Below are positions 14,838 to 21,624 of a DNA stretch of 21,624 nucleotides, piece by piece. The stretch is from an uncultured Bacilli bacterium (GTDB lineage Bacteria; Bacillota_I; Bacilli_A; RF39; UBA660). Below the pieces are notes generated by a model. It ran no database searches, had not been told where the DNA came from, and saw only the letters and a program-made list of their open reading frames with translations. How positions within the stretch are numbered: the first letter of the stretch is position 1; every line of letters begins with the position of its first letter. The DNA lies in assembly GCA_944371545.1 (NCBI GenBank), contig CALVXT010000004.1:1-21624 (forward strand). The letters run 5' to 3'. Position numbers and translations under genes: made by a program.

Positions 14838-14843
14838 ATTATA
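14838..14843 (-). promoter_or_regulatory. -10 element of the surface-protein gene
   Basis: Minus strand TATAAT about 27 nt before the ATG. The position 17 nt upstream holds only TTTTAT, so the -35 is weak and activation or an unusual sigma factor is possible. Confidence 0.4.
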
Positions 14844-15115
14844 AACGATTAGCTTGAAAAATAAAAGTTAATTTTTGTTATTTAAATTTAAATCTGAAAA
14901 GTAGTTACAGTTTTGTGAGAAAAATTGAAAAAAAGAAATCAAAACGATTTCTAAAGATAAATATATAACAAATCTTATTTTCACTTACAAAAATAATAAC
15001 TTTCGACACTTAATTAAAAGGGCGATGAGCATTATCTTTTAAAAATATAAGATAAAAATCGATTCCTTGTAGTGTATGTTAGCTCTGATTTTTTAAAAAA
15101 TCAAGAAATTTAGTC
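14844..15115. other. AT-rich intergenic stretch, no gene seen
   Basis: No supported reading frame or RNA gene. It contains a perfect 16-nt palindrome of GATTTTTTAAAAAATC (15087-15102) and a weak TTATCTT/AAGATAA inverted repeat near 15036-15056. These may be remnants of the event that separated alaS from ireB, but nothing identifiable remains. Confidence 0.4.
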
Positions 15116-15148
15116 AAAAAAATAGGGCTCTATCCTAAAATAGACCCC
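15116..15148 (-). terminator. Terminator downstream of alaS
   Basis: Minus strand GGGGTCTAT (15148-15140) pairs with ATAGAGCCC (15133-15125) with one G-G mismatch and a 6-nt loop, followed by TATTTTTTT. It could end alaS transcripts and/or a short transcript from the promoter at 15186-15214. Confidence 0.7.
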
Positions 15149-15185
15149 TTACAAAAATGATTTAACATTTTTTCCTTGCATAGAT

Positions 15186-15214
15186 AATATATCATAAAGA
15201 AATATCTATGTCAC
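15186..15214 (-). promoter_or_regulatory. Possible promoter of a ~60-nt transcript between alaS and its terminator
   Basis: Minus strand: -35 GTGACA (15214-15209), 17-nt spacer, -10 TATATT (15191-15186). It would start near 15179 and reach the terminator at 15116-15148. A 12-codon frame (ATG at 15168 behind AAGGA) runs into the hairpin. Weak evidence in AT-rich DNA. Confidence 0.25.
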
Positions 15215-15275
15215 ACTATTTCATCTTTATTTCTATAATTTTGTAAAAAAAGATTTTAAATTTAAAAAAAGCCAT

Positions 15276-17021
15276 TTATTCAATGACTCCTTTAATTCTT
15301 CTAACTCCAGCACTAGAAGATTCCTCTTTTTTTATCTTAAAATGACCTATTTCTTTAGTGCTTTTAACATGTGGCCCACCACATAATTCTTTAGAAACAT
15401 TTCCTATTTTATATACAGTTACTTCATCTGGATATTTATCAATAAACATGCATTCTGCCCCACTTTTAATAGCTTGTTCTTTACTCATTGTTTCTTTAAT
15501 TACTGGTAACCCTTCTTCAATCCATTCATTTACAAGATCTTCCACTTTTTGTTTTTCATCATCTGTTAATTTATGATCACAAGGAAAATCAAAACGTAAT
15601 CTTTCTTCAGTAATATTACTTCCAAGCTGATGAACACTTGGACCAATTACTTTCTTTAAAGCCGCATTAAGCAAATGAGTAGCCGTATGATATTTTGTTT
15701 CTATTTCACCATTCCCGGATAATCCGCCTTTAAATTTACCTTTTGAAGCTGTTCTTGATTTTTCTTGATGTTCTAAAAACCTTACTCTAAAGCCCTCTTC
15801 ATCAACTTTCATATTTCTTAGAGATACTTCTTCCTTAGTAAGCTCAATCGGAAAACCATATGTATCATATAAATGAAATGCTGTTTCTCCATCAATAAAA
15901 TTTGAATTTTGAGCCACTTTTTCAAATACTTTTAAACCTTTTTCTAAAGTACGACTAAACTTACTTTGCTCATTTTTTAAAACTTCCAACACAACATTCT
16001 TATTTTGAGAAAGTTCATGATAATAATTTTGATATTCTTCAATTACTACTAAAGCAAGCTCTTCTAAAAAATTAGAATGAATATCCATATCAAGTACTCT
16101 CGCATAACGAATAGCTCTTCTTATTAATCTTCGTAAAATATAACCTTGATCTGTATTACTTGGTTTGATACCTGCTGGATCAGAGGCGATAAAAACACTT
16201 GTTCTTACATGATCCATAATAATACGCATAGCTTCTTCATTGCCTTCGTAACTTTTACCACTTATACTTTCTAATTTTTCACGCATATTTTTCCAAATAC
16301 TTGTTAAATAGTTATCATCCACACCTTCTAATACAGCAACTACTCTCTCTAAACCCATACCTGTATCTACATTTTTTTGTTTTAATTCTGTCACATTTCC
16401 ATCTTTATCTTGATAAAATTCCATAAAAACGTTATTCCAAATTTCTACCCAACGATCATCTTCTGGATCAAAAATTTTAGGAATCTCATCTTGACTTCTC
16501 CAATAGAAAATTTCAGTATCCCCTCCACATGGACCAGAGTCACCAGGAATCCAAAAATTGTCTTCTTTACCTAAATAGGCAATTCTTTCTTTAGGAATTC
16601 CTAAATTCATCCAAGCTTCAGCCGAAACATCATCTCTTGGAATTTTTTCATCACCTTCATAAACTGTAATTGCAAGTCTTTCTACTGGAATATGCAAAAC
16701 TTTAGTTAAAAACTCAAAACTATAACCAATGCTTTCTTTTTTAAAGTAATCTCCTAAACTCCAATTACCAAGCATTTCAAAAAAAGTATGATGTGTTTTA
16801 TCCCCAATTTCATCTAAATCGGTTAAACGTACACATTTTTGGTAATCACAAAGTCGCTTTCCATAAGGATGAGGCTCGCCCATTAAATAAGGAATTAAAG
16901 GTTGCATTCCAGCAGTATTAAACAATACAGATGGATCATTTTCTGGAACAATTGGAGCACTTGGAATTTGTTTATGTCCTTGACTCACAAAATAATTAAT
17001 AAATAAATCTTTTAAATTCAT
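15276..17021 (-). CDS. alaS: Minimal alanyl-tRNA synthetase
   Basis: 581 residues; bacterial AlaRS is usually ~870. The class II aminoacylation core is complete: NTAGMQPLIPY (35-45), KCVRLTDLDEIGDKTHHTFFEMLGN split around residue 75, GPCGGDTEIFY, VDTGMGLERV (218-227) and RRLIRRAIRYAR. The tRNA-recognition region follows. The editing zinc site is present (HTATH, H445/H449, and CGGPH, 547-551). Two pieces are missing. The ~110-residue beta-barrel that normally precedes HxxxH is reduced to a short linker (~425-443), and everything after the editing domain (DHHA1 and C-Ala) is absent, the protein ending at GVRRIKGVIE. The stop is clean, with no remnant frame seen after it. Its ATG overlaps the upstream kinase stop (ATGA), and the operon is under a T-box. 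Confidence 0.95.
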   Translation of the reverse strand: MNLKDLFINYFVSQGHKQIPSAPIVPENDPSVLFNTAGMQPLIPYLMGEPHPYGKRLCDYQKCVRLTDLDEIGDKTHHTFFEMLGNWSLGDYFKKESIGYSFEFLTKVLHIPVERLAITVYEGDEKIPRDDVSAEAWMNLGIPKERIAYLGKEDNFWIPGDSGPCGGDTEIFYWRSQDEIPKIFDPEDDRWVEIWNNVFMEFYQDKDGNVTELKQKNVDTGMGLERVVAVLEGVDDNYLTSIWKNMREKLESISGKSYEGNEEAMRIIMDHVRTSVFIASDPAGIKPSNTDQGYILRRLIRRAIRYARVLDMDIHSNFLEELALVVIEEYQNYYHELSQNKNVVLEVLKNEQSKFSRTLEKGLKVFEKVAQNSNFIDGETAFHLYDTYGFPIELTKEEVSLRNMKVDEEGFRVRFLEHQEKSRTASKGKFKGGLSGNGEIETKYHTATHLLNAALKKVIGPSVHQLGSNITEERLRFDFPCDHKLTDDEKQKVEDLVNEWIEEGLPVIKETMSKEQAIKSGAECMFIDKYPDEVTVYKIGNVSKELCGGPHVKSTKEIGHFKIKKEESSSAGVRRIKGVIE

Positions 17022-17542
17022 AACGCATTCTCCTTCACAATATTAAATAATATTTCTTTCATTTCTTCTTCTGTTTTATTTTGAATCACATAATCAAAAT
17101 CATTATAATGATCTAAAGCATGTTCAGTTTCATGAGCTTCTTGTTCTTTTGTTAAATCGTAGCTTTGCAAATCATTTGAAACTTTAATTTTAATCGGATG
17201 AAATTCTTTCAATTCATCCAATTCCTTAGGCATCCTTACATCACTAATGATAACAGTATCAACAAAATGTTCATAAATACGTAAGTCTTCTTTCATTCGT
17301 TCAACAAAATAAATATCCGTCTTTAACGCACGAACATACTCACCCATTTCTTGCAAAAAACTTCGAGGTTTAGGTTCACTTACCATATCCCAACCTAACA
17401 AATCTTTTGCAAAGAGTTTTATATATTTACTATATTCCGTGATAACAACTTTTTCTTTTTTAGATTCTAAAATTTCTTTTAAAATATGAGCAGCTTTTGT
17501 CTTACCACTGCGTGCTTTTCCAGCAATTAAAATGACTTTCAT
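17018..17542 (-). CDS. P-loop nucleotide kinase, probably deoxynucleoside-monophosphate-kinase-like
   Basis: 174 residues. Walker A is GKARSGKT (8-15). LIAGKARSGKTKAAHIL and the later TVIISDVRMPKELDEL fit the nucleoside-monophosphate/dephospho-CoA kinase superfamily. The substrate cannot be told from sequence, and the phage-type dNMP kinase group is my best guess. It ends with TGA overlapping the alaS ATG. It is the first gene after the T-box, so its expression should follow tRNA-Ala charging, which is unusual for a nucleotide kinase. Confidence 0.7.
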   Translation of the reverse strand: MKVILIAGKARSGKTKAAHILKEILESKKEKVVITEYSKYIKLFAKDLLGWDMVSEPKPRSFLQEMGEYVRALKTDIYFVERMKEDLRIYEHFVDTVIISDVRMPKELDELKEFHPIKIKVSNDLQSYDLTKEQEAHETEHALDHYNDFDYVIQNKTEEEMKEILFNIVKENAL

Positions 17543-17562
17543 TAAATTCCTCCATTCAAAAT

Positions 17563-17746
17563 AAAAAAGGACAATACCAAAGGAGTCATATAGACGGTAC
17601 CATCCTTACTTTAACTTAATTTGCGATAACGGGCTTTTCCCAAAAATCTCCTCAAGCAGCAAAAATATTTTTTCTTTTGTAGAATTTCCATCCTCATCTA
17701 CTCTCTATAAAAATACTAAAATATTCCTTCTTGAATCACTAATTTC
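17563..17746 (-). promoter_or_regulatory. T-box riboswitch, probably alanine-specific
   Basis: The minus-strand leader has the T-box core GGATGGTACCGTC (17605-17593) and a competing terminator: AAGGATGGTACC (17607-17596) pairs over 12 positions, three of them wobbles, with GGTATTGTCCTT (17578-17567), then a T-run (17568-17563). Upstream are CCCGTTATCGC and a Stem I with AGAGAG (17706-17701). The likely specifier is the first GCT of GCTGCTTGAG (17660 down), an alanine codon, consistent with alaS downstream. Stem I spans only ~60 nt and looks compact. Uncharged tRNA-Ala would favour antitermination. Confidence 0.93.
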
Positions 17747-17752
17747 TTACTA

Positions 17753-17781
17753 ATCATATCAAAGAAAAACTTTTTTTACAA
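17753..17781 (-). promoter_or_regulatory. Promoter of the T-box / kinase / alaS operon
   Basis: Minus strand: -35 TTGTAA (17781-17776), 17-nt spacer, -10 TATGAT (17758-17753). Start expected near 17746, directly before the T-box leader. Confidence 0.6.
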
Positions 17782-17797
17782 GAAATTTTTTTTATCA

Positions 17798-18961
17798 TCA
17801 TTTAGTTTGAATTTGAATAGATTCCTCATCACGAAATAAATTATATTTTTCTTTAAAGAATTTCCAAACAACTTTTCCAAGTGCAATACAAGGTGTTGCC
17901 AAAATCATACCGATAATTCCAAAGAAATGTTCAAAAATAAGTAATCCGACAATAATGGTTACAGGATGCAACTTCATTGTTTTACTCATTATAATTGGTT
18001 GTAAAATATTATTTTCAATTAATTGAACAATAATTGCAACAATCAAAGTTAAAAAACCAGTTAAAGGACTTTGAGCAAATCCAATAATAACAGCAACAGC
18101 TCCTCCAATATATGGTCCGACATAAGGAATAATATCCGTTATACCACAGAGTAATCCAAATAACAAAGGTGCTTGCAATCCAACAATCCAAAAGCCAATA
18201 CTATCACATATGAAAACCATTGTAGCAACAAGCAATGTTCCATTTACACTCTTTCTTACTTCTGTAGAAATATTTGTAATTAACAAAGAAGCTTCAAAGC
18301 GATTTTTCTTAGGTAAAAGTTGTAATAAATGACCATTTATAGAATCAAAATCAATTAACATATAAATACCAATAACTAATCCAAAACATATTGTCACGAT
18401 GCTAGAAAATAATCCTCCGGCAAAATTCATTATAAAAGATGGTGCTGAAGTCATAAAGCCATTTAAAGAAGCAGTAATTGTATTAAGAATTGAATTCTTA
18501 ATTCCATCGATATCTACTCCTTGTATATTTCCAAATTTAGAAAATATTCCATTAATAAAACTCTCTAATTCTCTAAAAATTGAAGGTAAATTTCCGATTA
18601 AGACTTGCAACTGTTCATAAATTAATGGGATCAAGAAACGTATAAATAGCAAAATCACCAGTAAAAAAACAGCATAAACAATTAATGTACCTAAAGCTCT
18701 AGGAATTTTCTTCTTTTCCATTCTTGTAACAATAGGATTCATAAGCCACGCAAGAACAAATCCAATAAAAAACGGAGCTAAAACAGATAAAATATTTAGT
18801 AAAAATTGTAAAATTCCCCATTCCCGAACAATGATAGTAACTATTAAAATCATAGCTATAACCATAGCTATATAAAACAAATGTAAAATTCTTTTAGTTA
18901 AACTAACAACTTCATTAACCTCTTCTATATTCAATTTATCATTTTGTTTAAACAATTTCAT
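17798..18961 (-). CDS. AI-2E family transporter / permease (YrrI-, YtvI-like)
   Basis: 387 residues with 7-8 predicted membrane helices. Family hallmarks include PFFIGFVLAWLMNPIV near residue 60-75, a long amphipathic loop with LIGNLPSIFRELESFI, and C-terminal GITDIIPYVGPYIGGAVAVI and NNILQPIIMSKTMKLHPVTII. Members export diverse small molecules or ions; the AI-2 label comes from one member and does not define the substrate. A gene of this family lies next to alaS in B. subtilis (yrrI), so this is conserved context. No strong terminator separates it from the T-box promoter. Confidence 0.93.
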   Translation of the reverse strand: MKLFKQNDKLNIEEVNEVVSLTKRILHLFYIAMVIAMILIVTIIVREWGILQFLLNILSVLAPFFIGFVLAWLMNPIVTRMEKKKIPRALGTLIVYAVFLLVILLFIRFLIPLIYEQLQVLIGNLPSIFRELESFINGIFSKFGNIQGVDIDGIKNSILNTITASLNGFMTSAPSFIMNFAGGLFSSIVTICFGLVIGIYMLIDFDSINGHLLQLLPKKNRFEASLLITNISTEVRKSVNGTLLVATMVFICDSIGFWIVGLQAPLLFGLLCGITDIIPYVGPYIGGAVAVIIGFAQSPLTGFLTLIVAIIVQLIENNILQPIIMSKTMKLHPVTIIVGLLIFEHFFGIIGMILATPCIALGKVVWKFFKEKYNLFRDEESIQIQTK

Positions 18962-18981
18962 AAACTCCCTCCATTAATGGT

Positions 18982-18990
18982 ATTATAGCA
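18982..18990 (-). promoter_or_regulatory. Extended -10 promoter of the AI-2E family gene
   Basis: Minus strand TGCTATAAT, a perfect extended -10, with a poor -35 (TTAATA) 17 nt upstream. Confidence 0.55.
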
Positions 18991-19008
18991 TAATATTTTA
19001 AAAATATT

Positions 19009-19039
19009 AAAAAAAGTAGTGCCCTTAGACACTACTTTT
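19009..19039 (-). terminator. Terminator after the single-pass acidic protein gene
   Basis: Perfect 10-bp stem AAAAGTAGTG / CACTACTTTT (19039-19030 with 19021-19012) with an 8-nt loop and seven T's on the minus strand. Confidence 0.88.
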
Positions 19040-19053
19040 AATAAAATTTCTTA

Positions 19054-19827
19054 TTAACGAAAGATAATATCATCTTTATCTTCTTCTAAAACAGGTTTTC
19101 CTTCACTATTTCCTGACTTTTTAGGTAAATCCATCTTTTTTGGCAACTCAATTTCAGGTCTAGCAGGAGCAACAGGTTTCGATTCTTGAACTTTTGGCTC
19201 CTCTTTTTCACGATTAACATAAACCGAACTAAAAACAGACGGCATTACTGGTTTTTGTTTAGGTTCAACATAAACTTCTTTTGGAATTTCTGGTTTTTCT
19301 TCAACTTGTAAATGAACAGGTTCAGTAATTTGTTGAGGCAAATCAATCGGTTTAAAATCATTGTTCTTAACTTCTTCAACATTTTTTTCTTGCATATTTT
19401 TTTCCATATCTGCAAGTTCTTTATTAATCGCGTCAGCTAAAGCATCAAAATCAAATTCTTTTTTAGGCTCTTCATTTCCTTCTTCAGTTTCAGAAGAAAC
19501 AGAAGGAAGATCACTATTTAACACATCATTAGAAGTAGCTGAAACCTCCTGTACATTTTCATGATGAACAAGAGTAGAATCCACATTCTTTTCTTCTTCT
19601 GATTTTTGATCAGGAACCTCTACGGGTGTCACAGGTGTAACCTCTGCAAAAGAATCTTGCGAGCTTACTTTTGTTTGTTCTAATTTCTCCTCAAGTTCTT
19701 TTCTCTTCTTTTGATCTTTTTTACCAAAAAATAACACAATCAAAAAAAGAAGCACCAAAATTCCTATAATAACAAATAAATAAATCCCAAAATTTTCAAT
19801 ACTATACAAACTCTCTAAAAAATCCAT
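19054..19827 (-). CDS. Single-pass membrane protein with long acidic, proline-rich cytoplasmic tail
   Basis: 257 residues. One membrane helix (~15-34, IYLFVIIGILVLLFLIVLFF) is followed by a basic stop-transfer (GKKDQKKRKELEEKL). About 200 residues of low-complexity E/K/P/V-rich sequence follow, including a helical DFDALADAINKELADMEKNM and repeated PxxPxE(I/V)-type runs, ending DDIIFR. No enzyme domain. The layout (short outside, one helix, long disordered inside) is like septal or scaffold proteins, but no family is recognised. The ATG at 19827 is preferred over a GTG at 19839 that lies inside the AAAGGTGA Shine-Dalgarno. It has its own promoter and terminator. Confidence 0.8.
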   Translation of the reverse strand: MDFLESLYSIENFGIYLFVIIGILVLLFLIVLFFGKKDQKKRKELEEKLEQTKVSSQDSFAEVTPVTPVEVPDQKSEEEKNVDSTLVHHENVQEVSATSNDVLNSDLPSVSSETEEGNEEPKKEFDFDALADAINKELADMEKNMQEKNVEEVKNNDFKPIDLPQQITEPVHLQVEEKPEIPKEVYVEPKQKPVMPSVFSSVYVNREKEEPKVQESKPVAPARPEIELPKKMDLPKKSGNSEGKPVLEEDKDDIIFR

Positions 19828-19864
19828 TTCACTAATCACCTTTTATTCTTTTTAACCTAAAGAT

Positions 19865-19894
19865 AGAATATCATAGAATTGTATATTAAGTCAA
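19865..19894 (-). promoter_or_regulatory. Promoter of the single-pass acidic protein gene
   Basis: Minus strand: -35 TTGACT (19894-19889), 18-nt spacer, -10 TATTCT (19870-19865). Confidence 0.55.
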
Positions 19895-20025
19895 TATTTT
19901 TTTACTGTCTTAATAAAATATATTTAAAATTTTGCATTTTATGTCTTGACAAATAATTTCAAGAAAAAATCGACTTTTTTTAAAAATTTAATAACTATAA
20001 TCCTCTATAAAAATGTAAATTTTTG

Positions 20026-20057
20026 TAAAAAAAAGAACCTTTAAAAAAGGCCTTCTT
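20026..20057 (-). terminator. Terminator of the rny-yneF unit
   Basis: Minus strand AAGAA-GG-CCTTT pairs with AAAGGTTCTT (2-nt bulge, short T loop), followed by a run of T's. It overlaps the yneF stop codon. Confidence 0.75.
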
Positions 20058-20265
20058 ACATATATCGATTCATTTGATTCATTACTTGTCTAACTTGTTT
20101 TTGACTAGGTTTTCTCCCCATACTGCTCATCATAACTTCAATCATTTTTTCATTAATGGGTGGATTCTTTTTCATATATTTTTTCATTACATACCTAGAA
20201 AGGAAAAAACCAATAATAAGTCCAACAAGTAAACCGATAACAACTAATAGTATATCTCCCCACAT
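20056..20265 (-). CDS. yneF: YneF family small membrane protein (UPF0154)
   Basis: 69 residues. One N-terminal membrane helix (VVIGLLVGLIIGFFLSRY, ~8-25) is followed by a conserved basic tail: KNPPINEKMIEVMMSSMGRKPSQKQV, broken here at its centre by no change from the family pattern. Function unknown; conserved across low-GC Bacillota including Mollicutes. It is 14 nt downstream of rny with a strong GGAGG, so cotranscribed. Confidence 0.93.
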   Translation of the reverse strand: MWGDILLVVIGLLVGLIIGFFLSRYVMKKYMKKNPPINEKMIEVMMSSMGRKPSQKQVRQVMNQMNRYM

Positions 20266-20279
20266 AAAATTTTCCTCCT

Positions 20280-21624
20280 TTATTTAGCTTCTTCTTGAGC
20301 TCTTGACTCACGAATTACAACAATTTTAACTGTACCAGGATACTGCATTTCGCTTTCAACTCGTTCTTTCATTTCTCGAGCAATTTTATAAGCTTTTGTA
20401 TCATCAACTTCATCAGGCTTAACCATAACCCGTACTTCTCTTCCAGCTTGCATTGCAAATGTTTTTTCAACTCCCTCAAAAGAGTTTCCGATTTCTTCTA
20501 ATTGTTCTAAACGTTTCATGTAGTTATCAAGAGAATCGTTACGGGCTCCAGGACGCGCTGCAGATAAAGTATCAGCAATTTGCACCAATACGGAAATAAC
20601 ACTATGAGCATCTGCATCACCATGATGAGACATTATCGCGTCAACAACAATCTCATCTTCATGAAATTTCTTAGCAATATCAGCACCGATTTCAACATGA
20701 CTTCCTTCCATTTCATAATCAATAGATTTTCCGATATCATGAAGTAAACCAGCTCTTTTAGCTAAGATAACATTTTCTCCTAACTCAGATGCCATAAGTC
20801 CACATAACTCTCCAACTTCTTTCGAATGTTGTAAAGCATTTTGCCCATAACTCGTTCGAAAATTAAGTTTTCCGACTAAATTAACAAGCTCTGGATCCAT
20901 TTTAGTAATACCTAGTTTATAACAAGCTTCATTACCAAGCTCAGTAATTTTATTATTCATATCCTTACAAACTTTATCATAAACTTCTTCAATTCTAGAA
21001 GGATGAATTCTTCCATCTTTGATTAAAGTTTCAATAGTAATTTTAGCTATTTCTCTTCTTAATGGATCAAAAGAAGAAATAACAATAGTCTCAGGAGTAT
21101 CATCAATGATTAAATCAACACCTGTAACAGCTTCAATGGTTCTTATATTTCTTCCTTCCCGTCCAATTAAGCGTCCTTTCATATCATCGTTTGGTAAATC
21201 AATAGTACTAACCGTTTGCTCTGTTGCTACATCCTCTGCATAACGTTGCATGGATTCAACAATCAAATTTTTAGCATTTTCAGAAGCATTCAATTTTGCT
21301 TCATGCTCTTTCTCTTTCATAAAAGCAGCAAGTTCATCAGCCATTTCTTCCTCGGTTCGCTGCATTATCAAATCATGAGCCTTTTCTTTAGAAAAATGAG
21401 CAATTTTTTCTAAACGATTCATCTCATCTTTTAACATTTCATCCAACTTCTCATTCTTAGATTGCAATTCTTTTTGAGACACTAATAAATGATTTTCTTT
21501 TTCTTCTAAGCTAAGCTCCCTTTTCTGAAGCATTTCATCTCGTTTATCCAAACTATTTTCACGTTGAAGTAAACGATCTTCTGTAGCTTTCATTTCTTCT
21601 TTTTTTTCTTTTAAATCACGTTCA
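20280..21624 (-). CDS. rny: Ribonuclease Y, 3' part (N-terminus outside the window)
   Basis: The frame stays open to the right edge, so the N-terminal membrane anchor is outside; 447 codons are seen. In order from the visible end: a charged coiled coil, a KH RNA-binding domain with GRLIGREGRNIRTIEAVTG, an HD phosphohydrolase domain with the metal motif LLHDIGKS and later SHHGDADAHS, and a C-terminal domain ending KIVVIRESRAQEEAK. RNase Y is the membrane-bound endonuclease that starts mRNA decay in Bacillota. An internal ATG at 21593 is not the true start. It is cotranscribed with yneF. Confidence 0.97.
   Translation of the reverse strand, partial: ERDLKEKKEEMKATEDRLLQRENSLDKRDEMLQKRELSLEEKENHLLVSQKELQSKNEKLDEMLKDEMNRLEKIAHFSKEKAHDLIMQRTEEEMADELAAFMKEKEHEAKLNASENAKNLIVESMQRYAEDVATEQTVSTIDLPNDDMKGRLIGREGRNIRTIEAVTGVDLIIDDTPETIVISSFDPLRREIAKITIETLIKDGRIHPSRIEEVYDKVCKDMNNKITELGNEACYKLGITKMDPELVNLVGKLNFRTSYGQNALQHSKEVGELCGLMASELGENVILAKRAGLLHDIGKSIDYEMEGSHVEIGADIAKKFHEDEIVVDAIMSHHGDADAHSVISVLVQIADTLSAARPGARNDSLDNYMKRLEQLEEIGNSFEGVEKTFAMQAGREVRVMVKPDEVDDTKAYKIAREMKERVESEMQYPGTVKIVVIRESRAQEEAK

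Noticed and set aside
12447..17021. UGA-to-Trp recoding, as in some Mollicutes
   Set aside because: TGA ends ireB, ruvX and the kinase before alaS in typical stop-start overlaps, and proteins are full length with TGG for tryptophan.
19947..20002. Plus-strand TTGACA at 19947 as a promoter
   Set aside because: No -10 at 16-18 nt, and nothing to express on the plus strand downstream.
1..21624. CRISPR array, insertion sequence or transposase
   Set aside because: No regularly spaced repeats and no transposase or integrase reading frame were found by eye.

Overview
The window is AT-rich and gene-dense. It looks like chromosome of a low-GC Bacillota, probably an uncultured Bacilli/Erysipelotrichia or RF39-type (Mollicutes-like) gut bacterium. 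That placement is an inference from the gene set: IreB, DUF1292, YneF, YolD-like, DUF2779, RNase Y, a T-box before alaS, and the order alaS / ireB-ruvX-DUF1292-mltG-trmR-trhP1-trhP2-greA known from Bacillus-type genomes. Reading frames are intact under the standard bacterial code. TGA is used as a real stop (end of ireB, ruvX and the kinase before alaS), each time in a short overlap with the next start, so there is no sign of UGA-to-Trp recoding.

Layout. 1-1884: a divergent region between the start of a gene running off the left edge and an SOS-type cassette (Y-family polymerase with a beta-clamp motif, plus a YolD-like partner) behind a promoter with a LexA-like box. 1871-3745: a two-gene minus-strand operon with a protein-kinase-like protein and a two-helix membrane protein. 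3827-3984: tRNA-Ala(UGC) with its own promoter and terminator. 4021-7467: an M23 peptidase with ChW-like repeats, rpoZ, and a prepilin-like gene translationally coupled to a large DUF2779 nuclease-like protein. 7448-13164: the long minus-strand operon ireB to greA plus one unknown gene, with its own promoter. 13227-14843: a membrane-anchored surface protein whose last ~70 codons and 3' flank are clearly GC-richer than their surroundings and end in a strong hairpin. 15116-17781: a T-box-controlled operon of a P-loop nucleotide kinase and an unusually short alanyl-tRNA synthetase. 17798-21624: AI-2E family permease, a single-pass acidic protein, YneF, and RNase Y running off the right edge.

A theme is alanine decoding. 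The window holds the T-box, a minimal AlaRS, a tRNA-Ala(UGC) with the G3:U70 identity pair but a C at position 33, and the TrhP1/TrhP2/TrmR enzymes whose known product (5-methoxyuridine at U34) is found on UNN-anticodon tRNAs of this kind. The most unusual locus is the surface-protein gene at 13279-14811. It sits between alaS and ireB, normally neighbours in Bacilli, and has a distinct 3' cassette that resembles a diversity-generating-retroelement or cassette-exchange target. No reverse transcriptase or template repeat is visible here.

Promoter and terminator calls come from reading by eye in AT-rich DNA and are tentative unless both hexamers with 17-18 nt spacing, or a strong stem with a T-run, are present.
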